Numbered from the stretch's first letter, positions 1 to 6,886 are shown. The stretch: DNA of 14,049 nucleotides from JBHIBA01 sp046758845 (GCA_046758845.1 JBHIBA010000095.1:1-14049), one strand, 5' to 3'. The notes: generated from the letters alone by a model not told the origin. Numbers and translations are program-made.

Positions 1-136
1 CTAGCTCACATTTCTCACAACGACTTCGCGGCCGAAATTTTCATTACCCGAAGACGCTGTCAATCGGCCGTAGGGACGCACGGCCGTGCATCCCGACTTG
101 CCCAACGGCCCAGTGTCGAGCAGGCCCCAACATCCC
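1..136. other. Non-coding left edge, downstream of the regulator gene
   Basis: I see no supportable gene here. The stretch follows the stop codon of the minus-strand regulator. It carries a 12-base perfect palindrome, GCACGGCCGTGC, at 78-89, and a second CGGCCGT copy just before it at 65-71. These could form a short GC-rich hairpin, but there is no T-run to make it a clear terminator. Open frames running through this stretch on either strand are shadows without family resemblance. Confidence 0.4.
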
Positions 137-943
137 TTATTCTTTAATTCTTTCTTCTGCAATCGGTTCCAGCGTCTCCGTGATTTGCATATCCCCGAAG
201 GTCCTCTCGCCCTTTTCCCATTGCTCTGCAATTCGTTGATATTCATCACTTTTGACGCTTTGGATGGTCTGCTCGATAAGGCCCTGAAAGGCCCTTTCCG
301 CTCCATCCCCGTCTCGCGCGCTGAGGGCATCGACGACGCTTCGCATCCCCTCGACCATCTTTTCCATTTCACCCGTAATCGAAAGAAGATGAGCCTCGTA
401 ACGGAGAAACTGCTTAATGAGACGCTCCGTCATTTTGATCAATTGAGGCCTCCGGCTAAGCTCCAACAGCCTGGAAATCAACCGCTGGTTTTGGAGAAGA
501 TACCCGCGAACATCTCCACCCAGCGCCATCGCCTCCATTTGATCGAGGCAGCCCAACAAGAAGTACAGATCGGATTCCTCTACGAAATCCACGCTTAATC
601 GTGTGGCGAGGGGAAGCAGTCTGGCCTGTATGAGAAGGGCTTCTTCCACGTCCTCCGGCCTCATCTTGCGCACAAAAAATCCTCTCCGAGGAATCGAATC
701 GACCAGGCCCTCCCGTTCAAGCTGTCGGAGAGCCTCACGAACAGGGGTCCGGCTTACAAAAAAAACCTTCGATAGGTTCTCTTCCAGCAACCTTTCCCCG
801 GGGGACAAATCCCCCAAAAGAATGGATTCCTCAAGGGTTTGTCTCACCCAATTCGTGAGTGTGGATGGCCTTTCAGGCGAAAACAGGGACTGATTTGCAA
901 GCAGGTCTCTGAATTTGTGCCTTCCCTTCACAGTTTGGTGCAT
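137..943 (-). CDS. GntR-family transcriptional regulator, FCD (FadR-like) subfamily
   Basis: A 268-residue DNA-binding regulator that probably controls the divergent catabolic genes. Residues about 28-92 form the winged helix-turn-helix, with the family hallmark SRTPVREALRQLEREGLV at 64-81 and the wing IPRRGFFV at 84-91. Residues about 97-225 are all-helical and fit the FCD effector domain. The four acidic/His positions that normally bind a metal in FCD domains seem to be replaced (by my alignment, N152, I156, M200 and L222), so the ligand pocket may be metal-free as in FadR itself; this alignment was done by eye. An about 20-residue N-terminal extension precedes the usual start of the domain. 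The ATG at 941-943 has a GAGGAG Shine-Dalgarno eight bases upstream on the minus strand, which supports this start. FCD regulators usually repress divergent catabolic operons and are released by a pathway metabolite; its likely operator is the palindrome at 1228-1243. Confidence 0.9.
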   Translation of the reverse strand: MHQTVKGRHKFRDLLANQSLFSPERPSTLTNWVRQTLEESILLGDLSPGERLLEENLSKVFFVSRTPVREALRQLEREGLVDSIPRRGFFVRKMRPEDVEEALLIQARLLPLATRLSVDFVEESDLYFLLGCLDQMEAMALGGDVRGYLLQNQRLISRLLELSRRPQLIKMTERLIKQFLRYEAHLLSITGEMEKMVEGMRSVVDALSARDGDGAERAFQGLIEQTIQSVKSDEYQRIAEQWEKGERTFGDMQITETLEPIAEERIKE

Positions 944-1190
944 GAAAAATCTCCTCGGTGATCAGGCCCACGAAATACGGCCTCGGAACGGCGAAAAATA
1001 ACCTGATTCGGAAAATGAAACCGGCCCTTCCGGTTGGCGCAAAATGGTTTGGAAGAACGGCGGTGCGGGGGAGATCCAAAAACTGCGGCGCTCACGCCAA
1101 TTGAATTCGAACCCATCTTCTCCACGATCCGCATCGTTAACTCGAGAAAGCCGGAAAACGACGCCAAGTCAATCAAAATTCTTGTGCCAA

Positions 1191-1219
1191 TTTGCTTGAC
1201 GCTACAAGAAAAATATAAT
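1191..1219 (+). promoter_or_regulatory. Probable sigma-70 promoter of the rightward gene cluster
   Basis: A perfect TATAAT box lies at 1214-1219. No good -35 box sits at 16-17 bases: TTTGCT (1191-1196) or TTGCTT (1192-1197) are the only options at that spacing, while the better TTGACG (1196-1201) is only 12 bases away. TTGACG could instead pair with TACGTT (1219-1224) at 17 bases. Transcription would start near 1226-1231 and leave a leader of roughly 165-170 bases before the first gene. The match is by eye. Confidence 0.5.
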
Positions 1220-1227
1220 ACGTTTGG

Positions 1228-1243
1228 ATATTGCATGCAATAT
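1228..1243. promoter_or_regulatory. Perfect 16-bp palindrome, probable GntR/FCD operator
   Basis: The sequence ATATTGCATGCAATAT is fully self-complementary over 16 bases. Operators of FCD-type GntR regulators are commonly short AT-rich palindromes of this general TTGNATNCAA form. It begins nine bases after the TATAAT box, so it would cover the transcription start, the classic position for a repressor. I noticed no second copy in the window. The binding partner is inferred to be the regulator encoded at 137-943. Confidence 0.6.
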
Positions 1244-1396
1244 TTTACCGAGCTTATGCCTTCACAATCCGACTTGAAGGCGCTGATTCGGTGGCCCTTG
1301 AGGCGATTCCGCTTTTTTTCATCGATGGACAGGGAGGCCGGACGATTGTATCCCTGTCTGAGTCGTGGGGGAGGACTTCAAATGGAGGGAAATTAA

Positions 1397-2401
1397 ATGG
1401 GACGGTTAAGGAGAACGGTTCTGGCCGCGTGGCTGATATTGTCTTTCGCCTTTTTGGGCACGGCCGGAGCAGCAGAGAAAGTCCGGTTCATGTTGGACTG
1501 GGTTCCGTATGGGGTCTTCGCCGGCTTCTATACGGCTTTGGACAAGGGGTACTATTCCAAGGCCGGTCTGGATGTGACCATTCAGCGCGGCTTCGGCGGG
1601 GCCTCTCCCGCTGTCAGCTCCAAAAAGGTTGAGTTTGGAATTGATAGCCCGCTCAACATCCTGCTCGGCAGGAACAAAGGGATGAAGGTGAAAATCGTCT
1701 CGATGTTTCGGGACAAAGGAATGATGACCCTCTTCGCCTTGAAGAGCTCCGGGATACGCACGGCCAAAGACCTTGAAGGAAGAAAAATCGGGGTCACAGT
1801 GGGTGATGCCCTGTACAGCACCTTTAAGGTATTCGCCCAACAGGTGGGCTTGAAAAAATGGGAGTTCGTTCCTGTCAGGCCGGCAGCCAAGAACCCCAGC
1901 CTCCTCGCGAAAAAGGTGGACGCGATCGCCACATTCACGTCCGTCGGTGTCATTCTCCGCTTCCTCGCGGCGAAGAAGGGTGACGGCATCGTTGAATTTC
2001 TCTGGAGCGATTACGGCGTCCAACTGCCCACCGACGGAATCGTCGCTCACGAGGACACGATCCGGAACCGGCCCGACTATATTAGGAAATTCGTGGCGGC
2101 CACGCTGAAGGGCAACGTCTACGGGATCGAGCACCCCAAGGAGGCCGCTCAACATTTCGTGAAGTACTTCCCGGAGAAGAAACTGAAGTTGGAGGAGGCC
2201 TTCTGGAGAGTCAGCATCAAGCACCAGTGGACGGCGGATGTGAAGCCTCACGGATTGGGTTACATCGACCCTGTGAAGATCAAGTACAGCCGGGATGTGG
2301 GGTTGAAGGCGTACAAGGATCTCGACAAGTCGATCAGCGAGCTGGATCTGTATACGACGAAGTTTCTGCCATCGCCACTGCCTAAAGCGAACGTGCCGTA
2401 A
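1397..2401 (+). CDS. ABC-type substrate-binding protein, NMT1/THI5-like (SsuA/ThiY fold)
   Basis: A 334-residue periplasmic solute-binding protein. Residues 1-25 are a Sec signal peptide: positive RLRR, a hydrophobic core and an AGA-A cleavage site near residue 25; no lipobox cysteine is visible, so it should be soluble in the periplasm. The mature part opens with the family signature KVRFMLDWVPYG, then GFYTALDKGYYSKAGLDV and FGIDSPLNIL, typical of NMT1/THI5-like proteins that bind pyrimidines, sulfonates, taurine or aromatic carboxylates. TAKDLEGRKIGVTVGD is the usual lobe motif. The CCCFC metal motif of THI5 pyrimidine synthases is absent, so it is a binding protein and not an enzyme. No permease or ATPase gene is adjacent. 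The ATG has a GGAGGG site seven bases upstream. It is the first gene after the predicted promoter and operator, so it is probably induced with the cluster. The ligand is unknown. Confidence 0.85.
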   Translation: MGRLRRTVLAAWLILSFAFLGTAGAAEKVRFMLDWVPYGVFAGFYTALDKGYYSKAGLDVTIQRGFGGASPAVSSKKVEFGIDSPLNILLGRNKGMKVKIVSMFRDKGMMTLFALKSSGIRTAKDLEGRKIGVTVGDALYSTFKVFAQQVGLKKWEFVPVRPAAKNPSLLAKKVDAIATFTSVGVILRFLAAKKGDGIVEFLWSDYGVQLPTDGIVAHEDTIRNRPDYIRKFVAATLKGNVYGIEHPKEAAQHFVKYFPEKKLKLEEAFWRVSIKHQWTADVKPHGLGYIDPVKIKYSRDVGLKAYKDLDKSISELDLYTTKFLPSPLPKANVP

Positions 2402-2461
2402 ACAAGGCGGCGATAGGACGGTTCAAGGAAACTCAAACGGCTGTTTCCGTTGGCTCAGCCT

Positions 2462-2488
2462 CGGTGCGGGGAGTGCACCGAAAACCCC
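2462..2488 (+). other. Hairpin with possible pseudoknot upstream of the decarboxylase gene
   Basis: CGGTGC (2462-2467) pairs with GCACCG (2475-2480) around a GGGGAGT loop; after an AAAA linker, CCCC (2485-2488) could pair with the loop GGGG and form an H-type pseudoknot. There is no T-run, so it is not an ordinary intrinsic terminator. It lies in the 147-base gap before the UbiD gene. Its role is unknown. Confidence 0.3.
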
Positions 2489-2548
2489 TCCACCCCATGA
2501 CGAAAACTCAGGAACGGCCGGTAACGAAGTAACGGAAGGAGCAGGTGG

Positions 2549-3931
2549 ATGGTGTCGGATCTGCGTTCTTTCCTTTCACAACTGGAAGGCGATCATCCGG
2601 GAGAGGTCGTTCGGGTTCAAAAGCCCGTTTCGACGGAGTACGAAATCACCGCTCTGGTCCGAGAATTAGAAGCAGAGGGAGAGGCGCCCGTCCTGATCTT
2701 CGAGAACGTTGAAGGGTCAAGATTCCCGGTGGTCGTCAACCTGAATGGGAGCCTTCGGCGGATCTCAGCAAGCCTTGGGATCAAAGAGGATCAGCTCATC
2801 CCGGAGTATCTCCGGCGGACTGGAAACCCTATCCCACCAGTCCGCGCCAGTGATGCCCCCGTTCAGGATGTGGTCCTGACTGGCTCGGAGGCGGACCTGA
2901 AGCGGCTCCCACAGATTCGGCATTTTGAAAACGACGGGGGGGCCTACATCACGGCCGGAATCGTTTTCGCCCGGGACCCGGTCACCGGCGACCGAAACCT
3001 GTCCTGCCACCGGTTGATGTTCTTGGGAAAAGATCGCCTCGCCATCCATATGGAGCCCGGCAAGCATTTGAACGAGTGCCGGACGAAGGCGGAGGAACAA
3101 GGCGGCGCGCTGGAGGTCGCGATCTCCATCGGCAACCACCCGGCTTGGCATATCGGTTCCCTCTATATCGGGGCGTTTCAGCGGGATGAGGCCGGGGCCA
3201 TTGGGGGGCTGATGGAGGCTCCCCTCGAGTTGGTGGAGGGAAAAACGGTCGATCTCGAAGTTCCCGCTCGGGCCGAGATCGTCCTGGAGGGCGAAGTGGT
3301 CCCGGGCGCCCTCACGGAAGAAGGCCCGTTCAGCGATTTCACCGGTTACGCCGGCGAGCGGAGAGACAACCGGCAGGTGGTCCGGGTCAAGGCCATCACC
3401 CACCGAAAAGACGCCTTATTCCAGGATTTAACGAACGGAGATTCCCTTGAACACTTGAATCTGCCAGTGGCCGGATTGCTCGCCAATCTGTACGGCTTTC
3501 TGAAGGCCGGCCATCCAACGGTCGAGAATGTCCGCTTCGTCGGTCCCTTCATGCTGGCCGTCTCCTTCCGGAAACGGAACGAGGGGCAAGCGCAGAACCT
3601 GATCCTGAGGGCCTTTTCGGGAGACATCATGCTCAAATACGTCATCGTCGTGGATGAGGACGTGGATGTCTCACGCCCGGAGCAGGTCTTCTGGGCCGTC
3701 GGCGCCCGAACACAGGGGGATCGCGACATCCTCATCATTCCGAACACCCGCGGATGCGACGTTGACCCCTCTTCGGCACCGGAAGGGATCGTGACGAAGG
3801 TGGGGATCGACGCAACGGCCAAGCCGAACCTTCTGGCGCACAAGGAATCCTACCCGCCAAGGCTGCCGGCGGACATTGTGAACAAGGTGAGATCGGGGGA
3901 CTACCTGGGAAGCGGGGTGTTGTCTCCGTAG
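2549..3931 (+). CDS. UbiD-family prenylated-FMN-dependent (de)carboxylase
   Basis: A 460-residue cytoplasmic enzyme of the UbiD/Fdc1 superfamily, which reversibly decarboxylates aromatic, heteroaromatic or alpha,beta-unsaturated acids using prenylated FMN. The catalytic Glu-Arg-Glu/Asp set can be read: Arg155 in NLSCHRLMFLG, then Glu258 and Asp263 in EEGPFSDFTGY, with the five-residue spacing of the Fdc1 Glu277/Glu282 pair; Asp as the last acid is also found in E. coli UbiD. PQIRHFENDGGAYITAGIVF at 121-140 and DLTNGDSLEHLNLP in the middle are further family segments. The length is normal for the family. A UbiX-type prenyltransferase, needed to make the cofactor, is not in the window. The start ATG has GGAAGGAG seven bases upstream. 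The neighbouring amidohydrolases and HyuAB suggest a substrate that is an aromatic or N-heterocyclic acid; that is inference. Substrate range in this family cannot be told from sequence. Confidence 0.9.
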   Translation: MVSDLRSFLSQLEGDHPGEVVRVQKPVSTEYEITALVRELEAEGEAPVLIFENVEGSRFPVVVNLNGSLRRISASLGIKEDQLIPEYLRRTGNPIPPVRASDAPVQDVVLTGSEADLKRLPQIRHFENDGGAYITAGIVFARDPVTGDRNLSCHRLMFLGKDRLAIHMEPGKHLNECRTKAEEQGGALEVAISIGNHPAWHIGSLYIGAFQRDEAGAIGGLMEAPLELVEGKTVDLEVPARAEIVLEGEVVPGALTEEGPFSDFTGYAGERRDNRQVVRVKAITHRKDALFQDLTNGDSLEHLNLPVAGLLANLYGFLKAGHPTVENVRFVGPFMLAVSFRKRNEGQAQNLILRAFSGDIMLKYVIVVDEDVDVSRPEQVFWAVGARTQGDRDILIIPNTRGCDVDPSSAPEGIVTKVGIDATAKPNLLAHKESYPPRLPADIVNKVRSGDYLGSGVLSP

Positions 3932-4007
3932 AAATTTCGCGAATTTGACGGTGAATGCCGCTTAAAGAATGGAGCACAGGAGAACTCATTACGCAGGGAG
4001 GTGCGCG

Positions 4008-5684
4008 ATGAAAAAAGATGGAGGGCGCAAAGGTATTTCCAGGCGTAGTTTTCTCCGCGCAGCGGGTGCGGGAACCCTGGCCGCGGGTCTTGGGAACTCA
4101 CTTTTGTCCCAAAACCGCGCGGAGGCGCAGAAGAAAGCCCCCTCCGGAAGCAAGAAAGGAGGCCGAATTCTGGCCAAGGCCGCATTCGTGGCAAGCCTGG
4201 ACGATTCCCTCGGCACGATCAGCCGGGGTGCCGTGATTGTCGAGGGAGACAAGATTACGGCGGTGGGCCCTTATGACCAGCTTTCCAAGCAGGGGCCTTT
4301 CAGCGAGGAAATCGGTTCTCTCAGGAGTGATCTCTTAATGCCCGGATTGACAAGTTCCCACCACCACGCGCACCGGGCGTTTAGAGATGGTCATCCTGAC
4401 AAGCCGCTCGAAAAATGGCTTCCCTTCCGTGTTGGGCCATACGCTCAGGGATTCTCGAATGAACAGATTTACCTCAACAAAGCTTGGGCGACCATCGAGC
4501 TTATCCGCGCAGGGTGCACTTCCGTCCTGGATTGGCACACAGGCGTTGGACGCGCCGACAGGCTGGGGGTCCCGATCGCAATTAAGGCCTACCGTGAAAT
4601 AGGGATGAGGGTGGCGCTGGCTCTTGGAGTCACCGATCAGAATCGTCTTTTCTATCTGGGAAACGAAAAGGTCTTTAACCGCTTGTCAAAGAGGGCCAAA
4701 GCCGGCGCAAAAGGAGCGCTCTTTCCCCTCAACCACGACAAGTTTTTCGGATTGTGGACATCTTTGCGGAAGGAACTCACCCGGCCGGACGGGAGGGTGC
4801 AAATCTACCACGGACCGGCTGCCCCTCATACCTGTTCGGATGCACTCCTTCGGCGGATGAAGCGGTCGGCTGAAGAGCACAAGGCCGGCATTCAGATCCA
4901 TCTCGATGAGAGCCCTCACCAGCGGGCGGCGGCCTTCGAGGCCAAAGGGAAATCGAACGTCCAATGGATGGATGAATTGGGCTTCTGGGGCCCGGAGGTT
5001 TCGTGTGCGCACGGCGTTTGGCTCAGCGAAGATGACCTCCAAATCCTCAAGAACCGAGGGACGACCGTTGTCCATGACCCGGGCAGCAACCTGAGGCTTT
5101 TCAGTGGCATTGCCCCGGTTCACGTCATGCGGAAGGTCGGGACTCCACTGGCCTTCGGGGCCGACGGCGTCGGCATCAATGACAACAACGACTTGATGAT
5201 GGATATTCGCCTGGCCGATATGCTGCAGAGATTGCCGGGCCTCAAGACTCCCAGGATCTCGGCCGAGAACTGGTTCAAGATCGCCATCCAAGGGGGCGCA
5301 AGGGTTCTCCTTCAGGAAAATGCCCTGGGGTCCCTTTCGCCCGGCAAGAATGCGGATTTCATCCTGGTGGACTTGGAACGGATGCGCTCACCCTCCACTT
5401 CCTCTGACGTCGAGCCTCTCGAACTTCTGATCCACCGTGGATTTGGCAGCGATGTGCACACAAGTTACGTCGCCGGCCGACCCGTCATGCGGAGTGGAAA
5501 GATTCTCAACATCGACGAAAAGGCGATCGCGAAGGGGATCAAGAAAGCGATGGCGGGCAAGTACCCCTTCTACAAGAAAGTGAAGCCGGTCGTCGCCGAG
5601 TCGGAAGAGATTGTGGCGGATCTCGTCAAGTCCTGGGACCTGAGACTAAGCCCAAAAACCGGATACCGTTACAACTCGAACTGA
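4008..5684 (+). CDS. Tat-exported metal-dependent amidohydrolase (SsnA/TrzN/AtzA-like deaminase or hydrolase)
   Basis: A 558-residue enzyme of the amidohydrolase superfamily, cytosine-deaminase-like branch, that hydrolyses C-N or C-Cl bonds on ring substrates. Residues 10-30 are a twin-arginine signal, ISRRSFLRAAGAGTLAAGLG, with a likely cut at AEA-Q near residue 40, so it works outside the cytoplasm, folded with its metal. The metal ligands are all visible: H118 and H120 in SSHHHAH, H298 in IQIHLDES, H335 in CAHGVWLS and D386 in FGADGVGIND, giving a mononuclear site. The C-terminal SLSPGKNADFILVD strand returns to the small beta domain. Start choice: an in-frame ATG lies at 3969, but the ATG at 4008 has GGGAGGT five bases upstream and puts the signal at the N-terminus. 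Most relatives are cytosolic, so export is unusual. It may act on a substrate before uptake. The exact reaction is unknown. Confidence 0.85.
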   Translation: MKKDGGRKGISRRSFLRAAGAGTLAAGLGNSLLSQNRAEAQKKAPSGSKKGGRILAKAAFVASLDDSLGTISRGAVIVEGDKITAVGPYDQLSKQGPFSEEIGSLRSDLLMPGLTSSHHHAHRAFRDGHPDKPLEKWLPFRVGPYAQGFSNEQIYLNKAWATIELIRAGCTSVLDWHTGVGRADRLGVPIAIKAYREIGMRVALALGVTDQNRLFYLGNEKVFNRLSKRAKAGAKGALFPLNHDKFFGLWTSLRKELTRPDGRVQIYHGPAAPHTCSDALLRRMKRSAEEHKAGIQIHLDESPHQRAAAFEAKGKSNVQWMDELGFWGPEVSCAHGVWLSEDDLQILKNRGTTVVHDPGSNLRLFSGIAPVHVMRKVGTPLAFGADGVGINDNNDLMMDIRLADMLQRLPGLKTPRISAENWFKIAIQGGARVLLQENALGSLSPGKNADFILVDLERMRSPSTSSDVEPLELLIHRGFGSDVHTSYVAGRPVMRSGKILNIDEKAIAKGIKKAMAGKYPFYKKVKPVVAESEEIVADLVKSWDLRLSPKTGYRYNSN

Positions 5685-5805
5685 GGGGGATCAGTGGCCG
5701 AGTTAGGCTCGCCCATTCGTTTTTTGGTTGTGTGGACTTGTTGCTTGGGGATTCATGGGGGTCTGCCCCGATGTCCAATATCGCAAAGACCATGGGAACC
5801 TAAGA

Positions 5806-6249
5806 ATGATAGGTCATGTAAACCTTGGAAGCCTTTTTTTCGCCGGCCTTTCGGCAGGTTACCTCATGGCCTTCGTCGGCTACTGGATGGAAGGTTTCCT
5901 AAAGCTTCCCCGCTTCGATTGCAGCCAGGATGGGGTTGTCTACTTGGGCGGGGAAAAGCGTGAACGTTGGGTTGTGGGGATTATCTTCCACCTTTTTGAC
6001 AGCGTCCTGTTTGCGCTGATCTACGCCGCCTGGTTCATCGACGTCGTGGCGGGACCCCTATGGTTGCGAGGCCTGATTTTCGGCGTTGCCTTGGCGGTCG
6101 CCGTCCAGATCACCATCATTGTCGGTTCGGCGGGAGGCGGGGTGCATTTCAAGAAAATTCCTAAGACCCCGCTGGCCATCTTCATCGACCTCTTCTTGAC
6201 AACCATCTACGGCGTGGCCCTGGGGGTGCTCTATGTGCCGGGGAGTTGA
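5806..6249 (+). CDS. Small integral membrane protein with four predicted helices, function unknown
   Basis: A protein of about 147 residues that I do not recognise by name. Four hydrophobic stretches are visible: LGSLFFAGLSAGYLMAFVGY near the N-terminus, GIIFHLFDSVLFALIYAAWF, GLIFGVALAVAVQITIIVG, and LAIFIDLFLTTIYGVALGVL at the C-terminus. Between helices one and two is a hydrophilic segment with CSQDGVVYLGGEKRER. The start is uncertain. The ATG at 5806 begins right before the first helix but has only a weak Shine-Dalgarno; the frame is open further upstream, with an ATG at 5755 preceded by GGGG and a TTG at 5728. It follows the Tat amidohydrolase by roughly 120 bases and precedes the AhpD-like gene by 48 bases, so it probably belongs to the same transcript. 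No role in the pathway can be assigned. Confidence 0.65.
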   Translation: MIGHVNLGSLFFAGLSAGYLMAFVGYWMEGFLKLPRFDCSQDGVVYLGGEKRERWVVGIIFHLFDSVLFALIYAAWFIDVVAGPLWLRGLIFGVALAVAVQITIIVGSAGGGVHFKKIPKTPLAIFIDLFLTTIYGVALGVLYVPGS

Positions 6250-6297
6250 CCCGCTTTTGCACTTCACGCGCCATCCCGAACGGGGGGAGGTAATCCC

Positions 6298-6882
6298 TTG
6301 ACCTGGATTCAAACGATCTCGGAGGATGAAGCGGACGGATTCGTCAAGCGGTTTTATGACGGGAAGCAGGCCCAGTTGGGATTCGTGCCCAACATCATCA
6401 AGGCGTTCAGCCTCAGTCCGGAAATCCTGCGAACTTCACAGGCTTTTTTCAAAGCGCTCATGTTCGGCCCTCTGACCCTGAGCCGTCCCCAGCGGGAAAT
6501 GATCGCCATTGTCGTCTCCAAGATCAACGAATGCCACTACTGAACGGAATCTCACGGGGAGGCTCTCCGTCACGAAACCGGCGATGACGCGCTCGTGGAG
6601 GCAATCAAGGCGGATTACAAGAAGTCATCCGTCGATGAAAAGACACGGGCCATGCTGGAGTTCTCGGGAAAAATGACTCGCGAGGCGGCCCGAATGACGG
6701 AGCAGGATGTCTCCAGACTCCGCTCGGCGGGGTTGACTGATGTGGAAATCTTAGAGGTCGTGGCCATTGCGGGTTACTTCAACTTCTGCAACCGGTTCGG
6801 CGACGCCCTTGGGGTGGCCCTTGACCCTGAATATGAGGAGATGGTCCGCTGGGCAAAACAGAATACACAAGCGAAAGCGTAG
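6298..6882 (+). CDS. AhpD-like (peroxidase-related CMD family) protein, candidate selenoprotein with TGA-coded Sec82
   Basis: Reading the in-frame TGA at 6541-6543 as selenocysteine gives one 194-residue protein of the AhpD/carboxymuconolactone-decarboxylase fold, close to the peroxidase-related subfamily that begins MxWI and carries the motif CHYCxxxHGEAL. Here the motif is CHYU (C79-H80-Y81-U82) followed by TESHGEALR. Glu67, Cys79, residue 82 and His86 have the same spacing (12, 3, 4) as Glu118, Cys130, Cys133 and His137 of M. tuberculosis AhpD, so the recoded codon is at a catalytic cysteine. After the TGA the frame stays open for 112 codons and keeps family features (TDVEILEVVAIAGYFNFCNR). 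The start is TTG at 6298, with GGGGGGAGG ending seven bases upstream. A hairpin directly after the TGA fits a SECIS. The protein probably reduces peroxides or disulfides in the cytoplasm. A TGC/TGT-to-TGA sequencing error or point nonsense mutation is the alternative. Confidence 0.8.
6541..6543 (+). other. In-frame TGA, candidate selenocysteine codon
   Basis: This TGA is codon 82 of the AhpD-like gene. It replaces the second cysteine of the redox CxxC motif. No other stop codon interrupts the frame between 6298 and 6880, and there is no insertion or deletion on either side. Confidence 0.75.
6544..6570 (+). promoter_or_regulatory. Candidate bacterial SECIS element
   Basis: ACGGGGA (6554-6560) pairs with TCTCCGT (6564-6570), seven pairs including one G-U, around a GGC loop (6561-6563). 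The loop begins 17 bases after the TGA and has G in its first two positions, which agrees with the published loose rules for bacterial SECIS elements (loop about 16-37 bases from the TGA, at least one early loop G). An alternative fold pairs ACGGA (6544-6548) with TCCGT (6566-6570). Hand folding only; no energies computed. Confidence 0.55.
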
Positions 6883-6886
6883 CTTC

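Larger units (their letters stand above)
944..1396. other. Divergent intergenic region with leader of the rightward cluster
   Basis: This 453-base gap separates the regulator from the first rightward gene. Besides the promoter and palindrome annotated separately, I see no gene in it: the open frames that cross it resemble no family and conflict with the regulatory sites. The 1244-1396 part would be an untranslated leader ending in the GGAGGG Shine-Dalgarno at 1384-1389. A promoter for the minus-strand regulator must lie here too, but I could not place one convincingly. Confidence 0.6.

Noticed and set aside
86..598. 170-codon plus-strand open frame at the left edge
   Set aside because: Antisense to the GntR/FCD regulator, whose helix-turn-helix is unmistakable on the minus strand.
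1196..1219. TTGACG with TATAAT as one promoter
   Set aside because: The 12-base spacing is too short for a normal sigma-70 promoter, so the two boxes are not claimed as a pair.
928..1632. Open frames across the divergent gap (928-1236 minus, 1034-1396 plus, 1231-1632 plus)
   Set aside because: They have no family resemblance, overlap the promoter and palindrome or the substrate-binding protein gene, and lack convincing ribosome binding sites.
1406..2251. 281-codon open frame on the minus strand
   Set aside because: Shadow of the substrate-binding protein gene, which has a signal peptide, family motifs and a Shine-Dalgarno.
5694..5963. GTG-started 89-codon frame with a good GAGGGGG site before the membrane protein
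   Set aside because: The product has no recognisable domain and overlaps the four-helix protein in another frame. I considered a frameshifted N-terminus of the membrane protein, but that protein already has a complete first helix without it.
6298..6882. Two separate small genes (6298-6543 and 6595-6882) or a pseudogene
   Set aside because: Both halves lie in the same frame, join without any missing residue, and belong to one AhpD-like domain. The second half has no good start or Shine-Dalgarno, and the TGA replaces a catalytic cysteine.
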